From: Sphingomonas tagetis
GTDB lineage: Bacteria > Pseudomonadota > Alphaproteobacteria > Sphingomonadales > Sphingomonadaceae
Direction of reading: 5' to 3'
DNA length: 64,000 nucleotides
Assembly (NCBI RefSeq): GCF_024211275.1
Contig: NZ_JAMLDX010000001.1
Span: 248,001 to 312,000, forward strand
Shown here: in pieces, positions 8,388-17,290 of the stretch
Layout of the letters: each line of letters opens with the position of its first letter
Position numbering within the stretch: the stretch's first letter is position 1
The notes under the pieces: model-generated
The model's input: the letters and a program-made list of their open reading frames with translations, nothing else
Database searches by the model: none
What the model was told of the DNA's origin: nothing
Translations under genes and position numbers: made by a program

Positions 8388-9019
8388 CCTGTGGCCCTTG
8401 CCGCGCGCTGCTTCTCGACGAACTCGATCGCTTTCTGCACGGCGGACTCGATCGAGAGGAAGCTGGTGTCCAGCACCGCCGCATCGGGCGCGGCGAGCAA
8501 GGGCGCTTCGCTGCGCTTGGTATCGCGCTCGTCGCGGGCACGGATGTCGGCCAGCACCTTGTTCAGGCTGACCATCACACCGTGCTTTTTGAGCTCGGCA
8601 TGACGGCGTTGCGCGCGGATCGTGGGGGTCGCCTTGACGAACAATTTGGCGTCGGCGTTGGGCGCGATCACCGTGCCGATGTCGCGCCCGTCGAGAATGG
8701 CACCGCCCGGCTGTAGCGCGAATCGCTTCTGGCGTTGGAGCAAAGCCGCGCGGACGAGCGGATGCGCCGACACGACCGAGGCGACCTGCCCGACCTCGTC
8801 AGTGCGCAGATATTCGTCGGCGAGGAGCAGGTCGTCAAAGCCGCATGACGCCACGGCGTCCGCCTCGCGCTCGGGTTTCAAATCCTCGCGCAGCACGGTG
8901 GCGGCGACGGCGCGGTAGAGCAGGCCGGTGTCGAGGTGGGGCAAGTGATAGTGGCGCGCGAGTGCCCGGGCGATGGTCCCCTTGCCCGATGCGGCGGGTC
9001 CGTCGACGGCGATGATCAT
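8384..9019 (-). CDS. cmk: Cytidylate kinase
   Basis: 211-aa P-loop kinase converting (d)CMP to (d)CDP. The Walker A motif GPAASGKGT is at residues 6-14, with the family [10 protein letters not shown] and [10 protein letters not shown] signatures. Length is slightly under the usual 225 aa. The start codon overlaps the aroA stop (ATGA), so the pair is translated together; cmk next to aroA is common in alphaproteobacteria (often followed by rpsA, which is not here). The 3' end overlaps the ccmI stop by four bases. Confidence 0.95.
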   Translation of the reverse strand: MIIAVDGPAASGKGTIARALARHYHLPHLDTGLLYRAVAATVLREDLKPEREADAVASCGFDDLLLADEYLRTDEVGQVASVVSAHPLVRAALLQRQKRFALQPGGAILDGRDIGTVIAPNADAKLFVKATPTIRAQRRHAELKKHGVMVSLNKVLADIRARDERDTKRSEAPLLAAPDAAVLDTSFLSIESAVQKAIEFVEKQRAARATG

Positions 9020-10356
9020 GCGGGTTCGTTTCGGCCAGTCAGGTGATCGAGGGTCTGGAAGAACCCCGGATAGCTGGTCGCGACCGGGGCGGCGTCGTCG
9101 ATGCTCACCTCGGCTTTCGCGGCGAGTCCAGCCACGGTCATGCTCATCGCGATACGATGGTCGAGTTTCGAGGCGACCTGAGCGCCGCCGGGAATCGGCT
9201 CGCCGCGACTGCCGGTGATCGCGAGGCCATCCTCATACTCTTCGAGCGCCACGCCATTGGCGCCGAGCGCGGCCGCCATCGCGGCGATCCGGTCCGACTC
9301 CTTGACGCGAAGCTCCTCGGCACCGCGCGCGACGGTGCGGCCCTGCGCGAAGGCGGCGGCCACGAACAATGCGGGATATTCGTCGATCATGCTCGGCGCG
9401 AGATCGGGCGGTACCTCGATCGCAGACAGCGGCGCGTGGCGGACGCGCAGATCGGCGACCGGCTCGCCGCCGACGGTGCGCGAATCGAACTCGGCGATGT
9501 CCGCACCCATCATGCGCAGCGCGGTGATGATGCCGGTGCGGGTCGGGTTGAGTCCGACATTGGCGATGGTGACGTCCGAACCGGGCACGATCGATGCGGC
9601 CACCAGCCAGAATGCCGCTGAGGAAGGATCGCCGGGCACGGTGATCTGCTGCGGCTTCAATTCCGCCTCGCCGCGGATCGAGATGATGCGGCCCTGCGCC
9701 GTTTCCTCGATCGTCAATTCGGCGCCGAATCCGGCGAGCATGCGCTCGCTATGGTCGCGCGTCGGTACCGGCTCGATGACGCGCGTGATGCCGGGTGTGT
9801 TGAGCCCGGCGAGCAGCACTGCCGACTTGACCTGCGCCGAGGCGACCGGAAGCACATATTCGATCGGCACCCCCGGGTTGAGCCCGCGCATCGTCAGCGG
9901 GAGACGACCGCCGGGACTCGAAGTGAATTCGGCGCCCATCGCCGACAGCGGCTCGATCACGCGGCCCATCGGCCGCTTGGAGAGCGACGCGTCGCCGGTG
10001 AAGGTCGCGGTGATGCCATGGCTCGCGACCAGCCCCATCAGCAGCCGCGTCGATGTCCCCGAATTGCCCATCTCCAGCGCGGTCTCGGGCTGAAGCAGCC
10101 CGCCGACGCCGACGCCCCAGACATGCCACACGCCGTCGGCGTCGCGCTCGATCCGGGCGCCCATCGCGCGCATCGCGGCGGCGGTGGCGAGCACGTCCTC
10201 GCCCTCGAGCAGCCCCTCGATCCGGCTCTCGCCGACCGCGAGGCCCGCGAACATCAGCGAACGGTGGCTGATCGACTTGTCGCCGGGCACGGTCAGGGCC
10301 CCGCGTAGTGGACCGCGTGCGGAAATGGCGTAAGGGAAGGGTGTCGAGGCGCTCAT
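9016..10356 (-). CDS. aroA: 3-phosphoshikimate 1-carboxyvinyltransferase (EPSP synthase)
   Basis: 446-aa shikimate-pathway enzyme joining shikimate 3-phosphate and phosphoenolpyruvate. Motifs: GDKSISHRS (about residues 24-32), [10 protein letters not shown], and the C-terminal KESDRIAAM. The SGTSTR sequence carries Ala/Gly variants seen in class II (CP4-like) alphaproteobacterial enzymes ([16 protein letters not shown]), which suggests class II; this is inference. I start at MSAST; an 18-residue extension upstream is low-complexity. It is divergent from the TIGR02300 gene. Confidence 0.95.
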   Translation of the reverse strand: MSASTPFPYAISARGPLRGALTVPGDKSISHRSLMFAGLAVGESRIEGLLEGEDVLATAAAMRAMGARIERDADGVWHVWGVGVGGLLQPETALEMGNSGTSTRLLMGLVASHGITATFTGDASLSKRPMGRVIEPLSAMGAEFTSSPGGRLPLTMRGLNPGVPIEYVLPVASAQVKSAVLLAGLNTPGITRVIEPVPTRDHSERMLAGFGAELTIEETAQGRIISIRGEAELKPQQITVPGDPSSAAFWLVAASIVPGSDVTIANVGLNPTRTGIITALRMMGADIAEFDSRTVGGEPVADLRVRHAPLSAIEVPPDLAPSMIDEYPALFVAAAFAQGRTVARGAEELRVKESDRIAAMAAALGANGVALEEYEDGLAITGSRGEPIPGGAQVASKLDHRIAMSMTVAGLAAKAEVSIDDAAPVATSYPGFFQTLDHLTGRNEPA

Positions 10357-10467
10357 CGGCGGCGGCTTTGACAGGGGGCTTGCGCTATGGCAAGGCGCGC
10401 GCCACTTCAAACGGGGACAGACGTTCCCGTCACCCTTGAAAATCGAAGAAAAGGCTAGAGCGGCACT

Positions 10468-10782
10468 ATGGTGAAGCCGGAATGGGGCACGAAGCGGACC
10501 TGCCCGAAATGCGCAACGCGTTTTTATGATCTCGAGAAAGACGAGCCGGTCACCTGCATCGCCTGCAGCTTCTCGTGGGAGCCGGAGCCGATCCTGAAGT
10601 CGAAGCAGCCGCTGCCGTTCGAGGTGGTGAAGGCCGAGGCCGTCAAGAAGGACGACGATACCGATCTGGATGCGGATCTGGATGTCGATGAGGACGCCGA
10701 GGGCTCGCCCGACGATGATGTCGATCTGGGCGGCGATGACGACCTGGGCGTCGACACTGGCGACGCCGACGACGAAAGCTAA
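10468..10782 (+). CDS. TIGR02300/FYDLN-acid family protein
   Basis: 104-aa conserved alphaproteobacterial protein of unknown function. The N-terminus has two Cys pairs (CPKC at 12-15 and CIAC at 30-33), a probable zinc ribbon, and the family hallmark FYDLEKDEP (FYDLN in most members). The last 40 residues are almost all Asp/Glu/Gly/Val (DLDADLDVDEDAEG). Acidic zinc-ribbon proteins often contact transcription or RNA machinery, but no function is shown. Placement between aroA and a tRNA is usual for this family. Confidence 0.88.
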   Translation: MVKPEWGTKRTCPKCATRFYDLEKDEPVTCIACSFSWEPEPILKSKQPLPFEVVKAEAVKKDDDTDLDADLDVDEDAEGSPDDDVDLGGDDDLGVDTGDADDES

Positions 10783-10828
10783 AAGCCGGGAAAGCTGAAA
10801 AAACCGGGGAAACCCGATTGCAAAGCAC

Positions 10829-10852
10829 GCGATGGCTGCTAAAGGCCATCGC
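10829..10852. repeat. 8-bp stem hairpin before tRNA-Ala
   Basis: GCGATGGC and GCCATCGC form a perfect 8-bp stem around an 8-base loop, between the TIGR02300 gene and tRNA-Ala. There is no T-run, so it is a weak candidate terminator or a site overlapping the tRNA promoter. Confidence 0.4.
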
Positions 10853-10867
10853 CTTCCCGGGACGGAT

Positions 10868-10943
10868 GGGGCCGTAGCTCAGCTGGGAGAGCGTCGCAAT
10901 GGCATTGCGAAGGTCAGGGGTTCGATCCCCCTCGGCTCCACCA
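10868..10943 (+). tRNA. tRNA-Ala (anticodon GGC)
   Basis: Complete cloverleaf: acceptor GGGGCCG with CGGCTCC (one G-T pair), anticodon stem TCGCA/TGCGA with loop ATGGCAT (anticodon GGC), T arm AGGGG-TTCGATC-CCCCT, A73 and encoded CCA. The tRNA-Ala identity pair G3:T70 is the G-T pair in the acceptor. It is a stand-alone gene followed by a strong terminator. Confidence 0.96.
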
Positions 10944-10963
10944 ATCCTTCCCGAAGGAACATG

Positions 10964-11006
10964 AAAAGCCCGGGCGAGACGACGGTCTCGCCCGGGCTTT
11001 TCATTT
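10964..11006 (+). terminator. Terminator after tRNA-Ala
   Basis: A perfect 17-bp stem (10964-10980 with 10985-11001, four-base loop GACG) begins with AAAAGCCCGGGC and ends GCCCGGGCTTTT, followed by CATTTT. A and T runs on both sides allow bidirectional use. Confidence 0.9.
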
Positions 11007-11088
11007 TGACGCGCCGTCCCGAATCCGAACGGCGCTTAACCAAATTTACCAGTGGCCGAATTCGTAAACGAGGCGTTAACTCCTCGCC

Positions 11089-11256
11089 ATGCGACGCGAA
11101 GCCACGCTCGACCGCCGGACCGCCGGCCATCCCTTCCGCAGGCGGATGCCGCAGGTGCGCGCGATGGTGCAGAAGCGCGAGGACGACAGCGACCTCAAGC
11201 TGTTCGCGACGAGCTTCGTCGCGTTCTTTGTCTGCTTCTATACGTTCCTGCTCTAA
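11089..11256 (+). CDS. Small single-pass membrane protein (55 aa), unknown
   Basis: A 55-codon frame beginning MRREATLDRRTAGHPF and ending in a hydrophobic helix (FATSFVAFFVCFYTFLL). The N-terminal 36 residues are strongly basic/charged, so it would be a C-tail-anchored protein with a cytoplasmic basic domain. Codon use is normal for the window. It sits between the tRNA-Ala terminator and the convergent LplT-like gene, overlapping its end by three to four bases, which is typical of a real 3' end. There is no close Shine-Dalgarno; GAGG lies about 16 bases upstream. I recognise no family. Confidence 0.55.
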   Translation: MRREATLDRRTAGHPFRRRMPQVRAMVQKREDDSDLKLFATSFVAFFVCFYTFLL

Positions 11257-12542
11257 TCGCAGGCGAGGTGCAGCTTCTGCGCGATCCAGGCTGAGATCAG
11301 GCACATCGCCGCGACCAGCAGCAACATGTCGGCCGGACCCACGCCCGCCGCGGTGATGATCATCACCGCTACCGCGCCCAGCGTCATCGCACCGGCATTG
11401 ACGATATTGTTCGCCGCGACGGTGCGCGCGGTCTGGTCCTTGGTCACGGTGGTGGTCAGGAAGGCATAAAGCGGCACCACGAACATGCCGCCGGTGATCG
11501 AGATGCCGATCAGCGTCAGCAGCACCAGCCACGCCTGCGGCATGACGATGAAGTCGGCGACATTGTAGAGGCCGCCATTGGGCGCCGGCACCCACATCCG
11601 CGATTCGATCGAGAAGGCGATCACGATCCCCGCCATCAGCAGTACCGACATCGGTGAATATTTAGCCGAGATCCGCCCCTTGAGCATCGAATTAATGATC
11701 ACCGACCCGATCGCGACGCCGACCGAGAAGATCGCGATCATCAGGCTGGCGACCTTTTCGTCTGCGGTCAGGATGTTCTTTGCCAGCGGCGGGAAGATCA
11801 CGATCAGCACCGACCCGATCGTCCAGAAAAAGCTGATCGCGCAGATCGCCAGGAACAGCCGCGGGATGTGCATCGTCGCGCCGACCAGCCGCCAGGACGA
11901 GGTCACCGGGTTGTAATTGACCTTGAGCATCGGCCCGGCGCGCGGCGCGGAGGGGACGATACGGCCGGTGAACCAGCCGATCGCCGCGACCGCCAGCGTC
12001 AGAAAGCCCGCGGTCTCGACCGACACCCAGCCGGCGATCACCGTACCGAGCAGGATCGAGAGATAGGTCGCCGCCTCGACCAGCCCGGTGCCGCCCAGCA
12101 CTTCGTCGTCTTTCAGATGCTGCGGCAGGATCGCGTATTTGATCGGGCCGAAGAAGGTCGAATGCGTGCCGAGCATGAACACCGCCGCCAGCATCATGCC
12201 GATGCCGAGATTGGTATAACCGTGCTTCGCGACCCAGATGCCGGCGACGCCGAACAGCATGATGCCGATCTCGACCGTCTTGACGATGCGGATGATCCGC
12301 GCCTTGTCATAGGTGTCGGCAAGCTGTCCGGAGAGCGCCGAGAGTATGAAGAACGGGATGATCGCCAGCGCCGTCGCCAGCGCGTTGAAATAGCTTTCCT
12401 GCGTGGCGTCGTTGAACACCGAATAGGTGGCGAACAGCACCAGTGCGGTCTTGAACAGATTGTCGTTGAACGCCCCCAGAAACTGCGTGACGAACAGGGG
12501 CAGAAAACGGCGCTCTTTGAGCAATCCGAGCGCGTTGATCAT
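11253..12542 (-). CDS. MFS transporter, LplT-like (lysophospholipid flippase family)
   Basis: 429-aa major-facilitator protein with about 12 helices. The N-terminus (RRFLPLFVTQFLGAFNDNLFK) is the signature of the LplT/Aas-associated group, which moves lysophospholipids to the inner leaflet for re-acylation. Many homologues are fused to or adjacent to an acyltransferase (PlsC/Aas); none is fused or next to it here, so substrate is only inferred. The start was placed at MINALGLLKERRF; 22 upstream residues lack membrane character. It converges on the small membrane gene and is divergent from pgsA. Confidence 0.8.
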   Translation of the reverse strand: MINALGLLKERRFLPLFVTQFLGAFNDNLFKTALVLFATYSVFNDATQESYFNALATALAIIPFFILSALSGQLADTYDKARIIRIVKTVEIGIMLFGVAGIWVAKHGYTNLGIGMMLAAVFMLGTHSTFFGPIKYAILPQHLKDDEVLGGTGLVEAATYLSILLGTVIAGWVSVETAGFLTLAVAAIGWFTGRIVPSAPRAGPMLKVNYNPVTSSWRLVGATMHIPRLFLAICAISFFWTIGSVLIVIFPPLAKNILTADEKVASLMIAIFSVGVAIGSVIINSMLKGRISAKYSPMSVLLMAGIVIAFSIESRMWVPAPNGGLYNVADFIVMPQAWLVLLTLIGISITGGMFVVPLYAFLTTTVTKDQTARTVAANNIVNAGAMTLGAVAVMIITAAGVGPADMLLLVAAMCLISAWIAQKLHLACD

Positions 12543-12696
12543 ATGTGTGGCGGGCCTTCGTCCGTCGATACTGATCCCGGCATAGCCCTGCCGGACGGGT
12601 GGCGGCAACCGCTATCGCCCCCATATGACAGCGAAGTTGCGGGGGCTGTTGCGCAGGGGATGATTGCCGCCGCGCTCGGTGCTAGAGCGGAGCGTG

Positions 12697-13251
12697 ATGC
12701 TGACCCTGCCCAACATCCTGACGCTTTCGCGAATCGTCGCGGTGCCGCTGCTGCTGTTCTTCCTGTGGTGGCCCGAATGGGAGGCCGGCTATGCGCTCGG
12801 CTTCGCGACCTACTGCCTGATGGGCATCACCGACTATTTCGACGGCTATCTCGCGCGCTCGCGCGGGACGGTGTCGAAGCTGGGCGTGTTTCTCGATCCG
12901 ATCGCGGACAAGATCATGGTCGCGGCGGTGATCCTGATCCTGTGCGCCAAGGGGATCATTCCGGGCATTCACATGATCGCGGCGCTGGTGATCCTGCTGC
13001 GCGAGATCGCCGTGTCGGGATTGCGCGAATTTCTGGGCGGCGCGCAGGTTTCGGTTCCGGTGTCGGCGCTCGCCAAGTGGAAAACCGCGCTGCAGCTGAC
13101 GTCGCTCGGCGGCCTGGTGCTGGCGGGCGCGGTGCCTGACCAGATCTGGGTGCATACGACCAGCCTCGCGATGCTATGGGGCGCGGCGGTGCTGACGCTG
13201 ATCACCGGCTGGGATTATCTGCGCGTCGGCCTCAAGCACATGGATAGCTGA
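12697..13251 (+). CDS. pgsA: CDP-diacylglycerol--glycerol-3-phosphate 3-phosphatidyltransferase
   Basis: 184-aa integral membrane enzyme making phosphatidylglycerol phosphate. The CDP-alcohol phosphotransferase motif is clear: DYFDGYLARSRG then GVFLDPIADK (D-G-x2-A-R-x8-G-x3-D-x3-D) near residues 45-70. Start at ATG (MLTLPNILTLSR, the typical N-terminus); a GTG lies one codon earlier. The stop overlaps the moaD start (TGATG), so pgsA, moaD and moaE form one transcription unit, an order seen in other sphingomonads. Confidence 0.94.
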   Translation: MLTLPNILTLSRIVAVPLLLFFLWWPEWEAGYALGFATYCLMGITDYFDGYLARSRGTVSKLGVFLDPIADKIMVAAVILILCAKGIIPGIHMIAALVILLREIAVSGLREFLGGAQVSVPVSALAKWKTALQLTSLGGLVLAGAVPDQIWVHTTSLAMLWGAAVLTLITGWDYLRVGLKHMDS

Positions 13252-13502
13252 TGAAGCTGCTGTACTTCGCCTGGGTCCGCGAGCGCATCGGCGCCGGTGA
13301 GGAGCAGGTCGATCCGCCCGAGGCGGTTCGCACCGTCGCCGACCTCGCAGAGTGGCTGCGCGGACGCAGCGCGGGGCACGACGAAGCACTGGCCGATCTG
13401 ACGAAGCTGCGCGCGGCGGTCGATCAGCGTTTCGTGCCGCTCGACACGCCGTTGGGCGCGGCCAAGGAAGTCGCGCTGTTCCCGCCGGTGACCGGCGGAT
13501 GA
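13251..13502 (+). CDS. moaD: Molybdopterin synthase small subunit MoaD
   Basis: 83-aa ubiquitin-fold sulfur carrier ending in the required Gly-Gly (PPVTGG), whose C-terminus is adenylated and thiocarboxylated to donate sulfur to cyclic pyranopterin monophosphate. Length and the internal LFPPVTGG end are normal. It is translationally coupled on both sides (TGATG with pgsA, ATGA with moaE). Confidence 0.93.
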   Translation: MKLLYFAWVRERIGAGEEQVDPPEAVRTVADLAEWLRGRSAGHDEALADLTKLRAAVDQRFVPLDTPLGAAKEVALFPPVTGG

Positions 13503-13954
13503 TCCGCGTTTCGGTCGATCATGCGCCGATCGACATCGGCACCGAGCTCGCCGGGGTCGAGGAGACCGGGGCGGGGGCGGTGGCGAGCTTCACCGGTATC
13601 GTGCGCGGCGACGACGGCGTCACCTGCCTCGAACTCGAACATTATCCCGGCATGACCGAATCGGCGCTGTGCGATCTCGCCGAGCAGGCGTTGGCGCGCT
13701 GGTCGTTGTTGTCGGCGGTGATCGTGCACCGGGTCGGGCCGATGACGCCGGGCGACCGGGTGGTGTTCATCGCCACCGCGGCGTCGCATCGCCAGGCCGC
13801 GCTCGAAGCCTGTGCCTATCTGATCGACCGGCTCAAGACCGATGCGCCCTTCTGGAAGCGCGAGCAGCGTGGCGAAGCGGCGAGCTGGGTCGATGCGCGG
13901 CCGGGCGATCATCAGGCTGCCGCGCGCTGGACCGCTCAGTCGGCGCCCGACTGA
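13499..13954 (+). CDS. moaE: Molybdopterin synthase catalytic subunit MoaE
   Basis: 151-aa partner of MoaD that converts cyclic pyranopterin monophosphate to molybdopterin. Visible motifs: GAVASFTGIVR near residue 26, LELEHYPGM, and the C-terminal APFWKRE segment with the conserved Lys that contacts the MoaD tail. Start overlaps moaD (ATGA). The 3' end overlaps the convergent oxyR end by 19 bases. Other moa genes are not in the window. Confidence 0.94.
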   Translation: MIRVSVDHAPIDIGTELAGVEETGAGAVASFTGIVRGDDGVTCLELEHYPGMTESALCDLAEQALARWSLLSAVIVHRVGPMTPGDRVVFIATAASHRQAALEACAYLIDRLKTDAPFWKREQRGEAASWVDARPGDHQAAARWTAQSAPD

Positions 13955-14844
13955 GCGAGAACCTCGGCGAGCAGGCGGAAATCACGCTCGCGCGGTGACG
14001 CCTTGCGCCATACCAATGCAATCCGCCGCGAGGGGTTGTCGGCCTTGAGCGGGCGCGCGGCGACATGCGTATGGTCGAGGATGCCGGCGGCAAGCGCCAT
14101 TTCGGGCAGCATCGTCACGCCCAGGCCATTATCGACCATCTGCACCATCGTGTGCAGCGAGGTGCCGAGCATCGTCGCCTCTGCACGCAATTCGGGGCGG
14201 TTGCAGGCGGCAAGCGCATGGTCCTTGAGGCAGTGGCCGTCTTCCAGCAGCAACAGCCGCGTCTCGTCGATCTCGCTCGACGTCACGGCTTCATGATCCG
14301 CAGCATATTCGCCCTCGGGAAACGCTACGAACAGCCGGTCGTCGAACAAGGGCGCGGTTTCGACGTCCCCACAGGCATAGGGGAGGGCGAGCAGCACGCA
14401 ATCGGTGCGGCCGGTGTTTAGGCTCTCGCACGCCGCGCCGCTCGGTTCTTCGCGCAGGAACAGCTTGAGGTCGGGATAGCCCTGGCGCAGCCGCGGCAGG
14501 ATGCGAGGGAGCAGGAACGGCGCGATCGTCGGGATGACGCTCATCCGCATCTCGCCCGACAGCGGCCGCCCCGCCGCGCGGGCAAGGTCGGACAGTTCGT
14601 CCGCCTCGCGCAGCACGCGGCGCGCCTTGTCGACGATCCGCTCGCCAAGCGGCGTGAAACGGACGACGCGGCGGGTGCGTTCGACCAGCACCACGCCGAT
14701 CAGCGTCTCCAGCTCGCGCAGCCCGGCGGACAAGGTCGATTGAGTGACGAAGCATGCTTCGGCGGCGCGGCCGAAATGGCCGTGATCCTTGAGCGCCACG
14801 AGATACTGGAGCTGCTTGAGCGTCGGTAGATAGGTCTGCGCCAT
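13936..14844 (-). CDS. oxyR: Hydrogen peroxide-sensing LysR regulator OxyR
   Basis: 302-aa LysR-type activator. N-terminal winged helix-turn-helix (residues 7-65, FGRAAEACFVTQSTLSAGLR), then a substrate-binding-like domain. The two redox cysteines are at 205 and 214 in LLEDGHCLKDHALAAC, the same nine-residue spacing as E. coli Cys199/Cys208, which identifies OxyR rather than a generic LysR protein. It is the third gene of an ahpC-ahpF-oxyR unit read leftward, so peroxide induction could also raise its own regulator. It lies 63 bases after ahpF. Confidence 0.93.
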   Translation of the reverse strand: MAQTYLPTLKQLQYLVALKDHGHFGRAAEACFVTQSTLSAGLRELETLIGVVLVERTRRVVRFTPLGERIVDKARRVLREADELSDLARAAGRPLSGEMRMSVIPTIAPFLLPRILPRLRQGYPDLKLFLREEPSGAACESLNTGRTDCVLLALPYACGDVETAPLFDDRLFVAFPEGEYAADHEAVTSSEIDETRLLLLEDGHCLKDHALAACNRPELRAEATMLGTSLHTMVQMVDNGLGVTMLPEMALAAGILDHTHVAARPLKADNPSRRIALVWRKASPRERDFRLLAEVLAQSGAD

Positions 14845-14907
14845 TGATCGCTCCAGCCGATGAGTGGAGCAGATATAAGTGATGTAGCCGATAAATGCCA
14901 GCCGACT

Positions 14908-16488
14908 TCAGGCTGCGGCTTCGATCTGTTCCTCAGCGGGCAGACGGATCAGATAGTCGAATGCCGACAGTGCGGCGGTCGATCCCGCGCCCATTGCGAT
15001 CACGATCTGCTTGTACGGTACCGTGGTGGCATCACCGGCGGCGAAGATGCCGGGCTGGCTGGTCTCGCCACGCGCGTCGATCTCGATCTCGCCGCGCGGG
15101 GTGAGCGCGATCGCGTCCTTGAGCCATTCGGTGTTGGGCACGAGTCCGATCTGGACGAAGATGCCTTCCAGCTCGATGTCATGCTGGCTGCCGTCTTCGC
15201 GGTTCTTGTACGCCATGCCGGTCACCTTCTCGCCATTGCCCTTCACTTCAGTGGTCAGCGCCGAGGTGATAATCTTGACGTTGGGGAGGCTGGCGAGTTT
15301 GCGCTGGAGCACCGCGTCGGCGCGCAATTCACTGTCGAACTCGATCAGCGTGACGTGGGCGACGATGCCGGCGAGGTCGATCGCCGCCTCGACGCCCGAA
15401 TTGCCGCCGCCGATAACCGCGACGCGCTTGCCCTTGAACAGCGGACCGTCGCAATGCGGGCAATAGGCGACGCCCTTGTTGCGATACTCGTCCTCGCCCG
15501 GCACGCCCATCTGCCGCCAGCGTGCGCCGGTCGAAAGGATGATGGTCTTCGCCTTGAGCCGGGCGCCATTGGCCAGTTCGACCTCGTGCAGTCCGCCTTC
15601 GTGCTTCGCCGGGATCAGCTTCTCGGCGCGCTGCAGGTTCATGATGTCGACGTCATTGTCCTTGACGTGGCTTTCGAGCTGCGCGGCGAGCTTGGGGCCT
15701 TCGGTGTAGGGGACCGAGATGAAATTCTCGATGCCCATCGTGTCGAGCACCTGCCCGCCGAACCGCTCCGCCACGACGCCGACGCGCAGCCCCTTGCGCG
15801 CGGTGTAGATCGCCGAGGCCGCGCCGGCCGGGCCGCCACCGACGATCAGCACGTCATAAGGCTCGCGTGCGCTCAGCTTCTCCGCCGCCTTGGCGTCGGC
15901 GCCGCTATCAAGCTTGGCGACGATCTGTTCCAGCTCCATCCGGCCCGAACCGAAAGGCTCGCCGTTGAGGAAGACGGTGGGCACGGCCATCACCTTGCGG
16001 CTGTCGACCTCGTCCTTGAACAGCGCGCCGTCGATCGCGACGTGGCTGATCCCGGGGTTGAGCACGGCCATCAGGTTGAGCGCCTGCACCACGTCCGGGC
16101 AGTTCTGGCACGACAGCGAGAAATAGGTCTCGAAGTGCAGTTCGCCGTCGAGGCCCTTGACCTGCTCGATCACCTCCTGCGCCGCCTTGGACGGGTGGCC
16201 CCCGACTTGCAGCAGCGCGAGCACGAGGCTGGTGAATTCATGCCCCATCGGGATGCCGGCAAAGCGCACGCCGATATCGGTACCGGTGCGGCGGATCATG
16301 AAGCTGGGCTTGCGCTTGTCGTCTGCCTGAACGATCGAAATCTTGCCGCTCAGCGCCGCGATCTCTTCCAGCAGACCGCCGAGTTCGCGCGACTTGGCGT
16401 CGTCGCCCAGGCTGGCGACGAGCTCGATCGGCTCGCGAATGTTCGCGAGATAGGCTTCGAGCTGCTGCGTCAGATGGGCGTCGAGCAT
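14908..16488 (-). CDS. ahpF: Alkyl hydroperoxide reductase subunit F
   Basis: 526-aa NADH:peroxiredoxin disulfide reductase that re-reduces AhpC. Order: tandem thioredoxin-fold N-terminal domain with CQNC (about residues 131-134), FAD domain with GGGPAGAAS (about 220), NAD domain with [10 protein letters not shown] (about 360), and the thioredoxin-reductase-like centre CPHC. The C-terminal [11 protein letters not shown] motif binds FAD. Length matches the family (about 520 aa). Start at [10 protein letters not shown]; an N-terminal extension would use the intergenic hairpin. It follows ahpC after a gap with two hairpins. Confidence 0.95.
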   Translation of the reverse strand: MLDAHLTQQLEAYLANIREPIELVASLGDDAKSRELGGLLEEIAALSGKISIVQADDKRKPSFMIRRTGTDIGVRFAGIPMGHEFTSLVLALLQVGGHPSKAAQEVIEQVKGLDGELHFETYFSLSCQNCPDVVQALNLMAVLNPGISHVAIDGALFKDEVDSRKVMAVPTVFLNGEPFGSGRMELEQIVAKLDSGADAKAAEKLSAREPYDVLIVGGGPAGAASAIYTARKGLRVGVVAERFGGQVLDTMGIENFISVPYTEGPKLAAQLESHVKDNDVDIMNLQRAEKLIPAKHEGGLHEVELANGARLKAKTIILSTGARWRQMGVPGEDEYRNKGVAYCPHCDGPLFKGKRVAVIGGGNSGVEAAIDLAGIVAHVTLIEFDSELRADAVLQRKLASLPNVKIITSALTTEVKGNGEKVTGMAYKNREDGSQHDIELEGIFVQIGLVPNTEWLKDAIALTPRGEIEIDARGETSQPGIFAAGDATTVPYKQIVIAMGAGSTAALSAFDYLIRLPAEEQIEAAA

Positions 16489-16516
16489 GGCAAATCCTGT
16501 ATTCTGGAAACAATTA

Positions 16517-16549
16517 GGCCCGGGGCGACGGGAAGGTTCGCCCCGGGCC
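16517..16549 (-). terminator. Attenuator/terminator hairpin between ahpC and ahpF
   Basis: A perfect 12-bp GC-rich stem (16517-16528 with 16538-16549, nine-base loop). Read on the minus strand it is followed by TAATTGTTT, a weak U-rich tail. It probably ends a fraction of ahpC transcripts, giving more ahpC than ahpF mRNA. Confidence 0.6.
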
Positions 16550-16554
16550 GTCTG

Positions 16555-16584
16555 AAGCGCCCGCAAGAGGGCGAGCGGGCGCTT
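16555..16584 (-). terminator. First of two tandem hairpins after ahpC
   Basis: A perfect 10-bp stem (AAGCGCCCGC with GCGGGCGCTT, ten-base loop) starts about nine bases after the ahpC stop. There is no T-run, so mRNA 3'-end protection is as likely as termination. Confidence 0.5.
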
Positions 16585-16592
16585 AGATCGTC

Positions 16593-17156
16593 TTAGATCT
16601 TGCCGACGAGGTCGAGCGAGGGAGCGAGGGTCTCTTCACCCTCTTCCCACTTGGCCGGGCAGACTTCGCCCGGATGGCTGACCCAATATTGCGCGGCCTT
16701 GACCTTGCGCAGCAGCTCGGCGGCGTTGCGGCCCACGCCTTCCGGCGTGATCTCGACCAGCTGGATCACGCCATCGGGATCAAGCACGAAAGTGCCGCGG
16801 TCGGCGAGGCCGACGCCCTCGCGCAGCACGCCGAACTGGTTCGACAGCGCGTGGTTCTGGTCGCCCAGCATGTAATAGTTGATCTTGCCGATCGCGGGCG
16901 AGGTGTCGTGCCACGCCTTGTGGCTGAAATGCGTGTCGGTCGACACCGAATAGACCTCAACGCCCATCTTCTGCAGCGTCGGATAGACGTCGGCGAGATC
17001 CTCGAGTTCGGTCGGGCAGACGAAGGTGAAATCGGCCGGGTAAAAGAAGAAGACCGCCCACTTGCCCTTCACATCGGCGTCGGTGACGTCGACGAACTTG
17101 CCTTCCTTATATGCGGTGGCCTTGAACGGCTGAAGCGCGGTTCCGATGATCGCCAT
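16593..17156 (-). CDS. ahpC: Alkyl hydroperoxide reductase subunit C (peroxiredoxin)
   Basis: 187-aa typical 2-Cys peroxiredoxin reducing H2O2, organic hydroperoxides and peroxynitrite. The peroxidatic Cys47 is in FTFVCPTE and the resolving Cys166 in GEVCPAKW. The start MAIIGT follows a GGAGAAGAA Shine-Dalgarno region; nine in-frame residues upstream have no support. It is the first gene of ahpC-ahpF-oxyR and has about 130 bases of upstream control region. Confidence 0.96.
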   Translation of the reverse strand: MAIIGTALQPFKATAYKEGKFVDVTDADVKGKWAVFFFYPADFTFVCPTELEDLADVYPTLQKMGVEVYSVSTDTHFSHKAWHDTSPAIGKINYYMLGDQNHALSNQFGVLREGVGLADRGTFVLDPDGVIQLVEITPEGVGRNAAELLRKVKAAQYWVSHPGEVCPAKWEEGEETLAPSLDLVGKI

Positions 17157-17260
17157 GCTCTTTCTTCTCCATTTATGGTGCAATGCAGCTTGTGCGATGC
17201 CGCATGTAGGGTGCGGCGGCGCAGCATTGAAATGGGAAGTCTCGCTCTTGGTGATCGACC

Positions 17261-17281
17261 CACTCGCTCAATAGGCGAGTG
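17261..17281 (-). promoter_or_regulatory. Inverted repeat between the TauE-like gene and ahpC
   Basis: CACTCGC and GCGAGTG form a perfect 7-bp dyad around TCAATAG. It lies just after the stop of the TauE-like gene and about 105 bases before the ahpC start. It could be that gene's terminator (no T-run) or part of the OxyR-controlled ahpC promoter region. I see no clean match to the ATAG-N7-CTAT OxyR consensus. Confidence 0.4.
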
Positions 17282-17290
17282 TTGATCGAT

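Noticed and set aside
14860..16596. A 578-residue plus-strand frame opposite ahpF
   Set aside because: Shadow of ahpF, which has intact FAD, NAD and CxxC motifs.
17157..17290. A consensus OxyR box (ATAG-N7-CTAT tandem) before ahpC
   Set aside because: I could not find the four-part motif; only a separate 7-bp dyad is visible, so no OxyR site is claimed.
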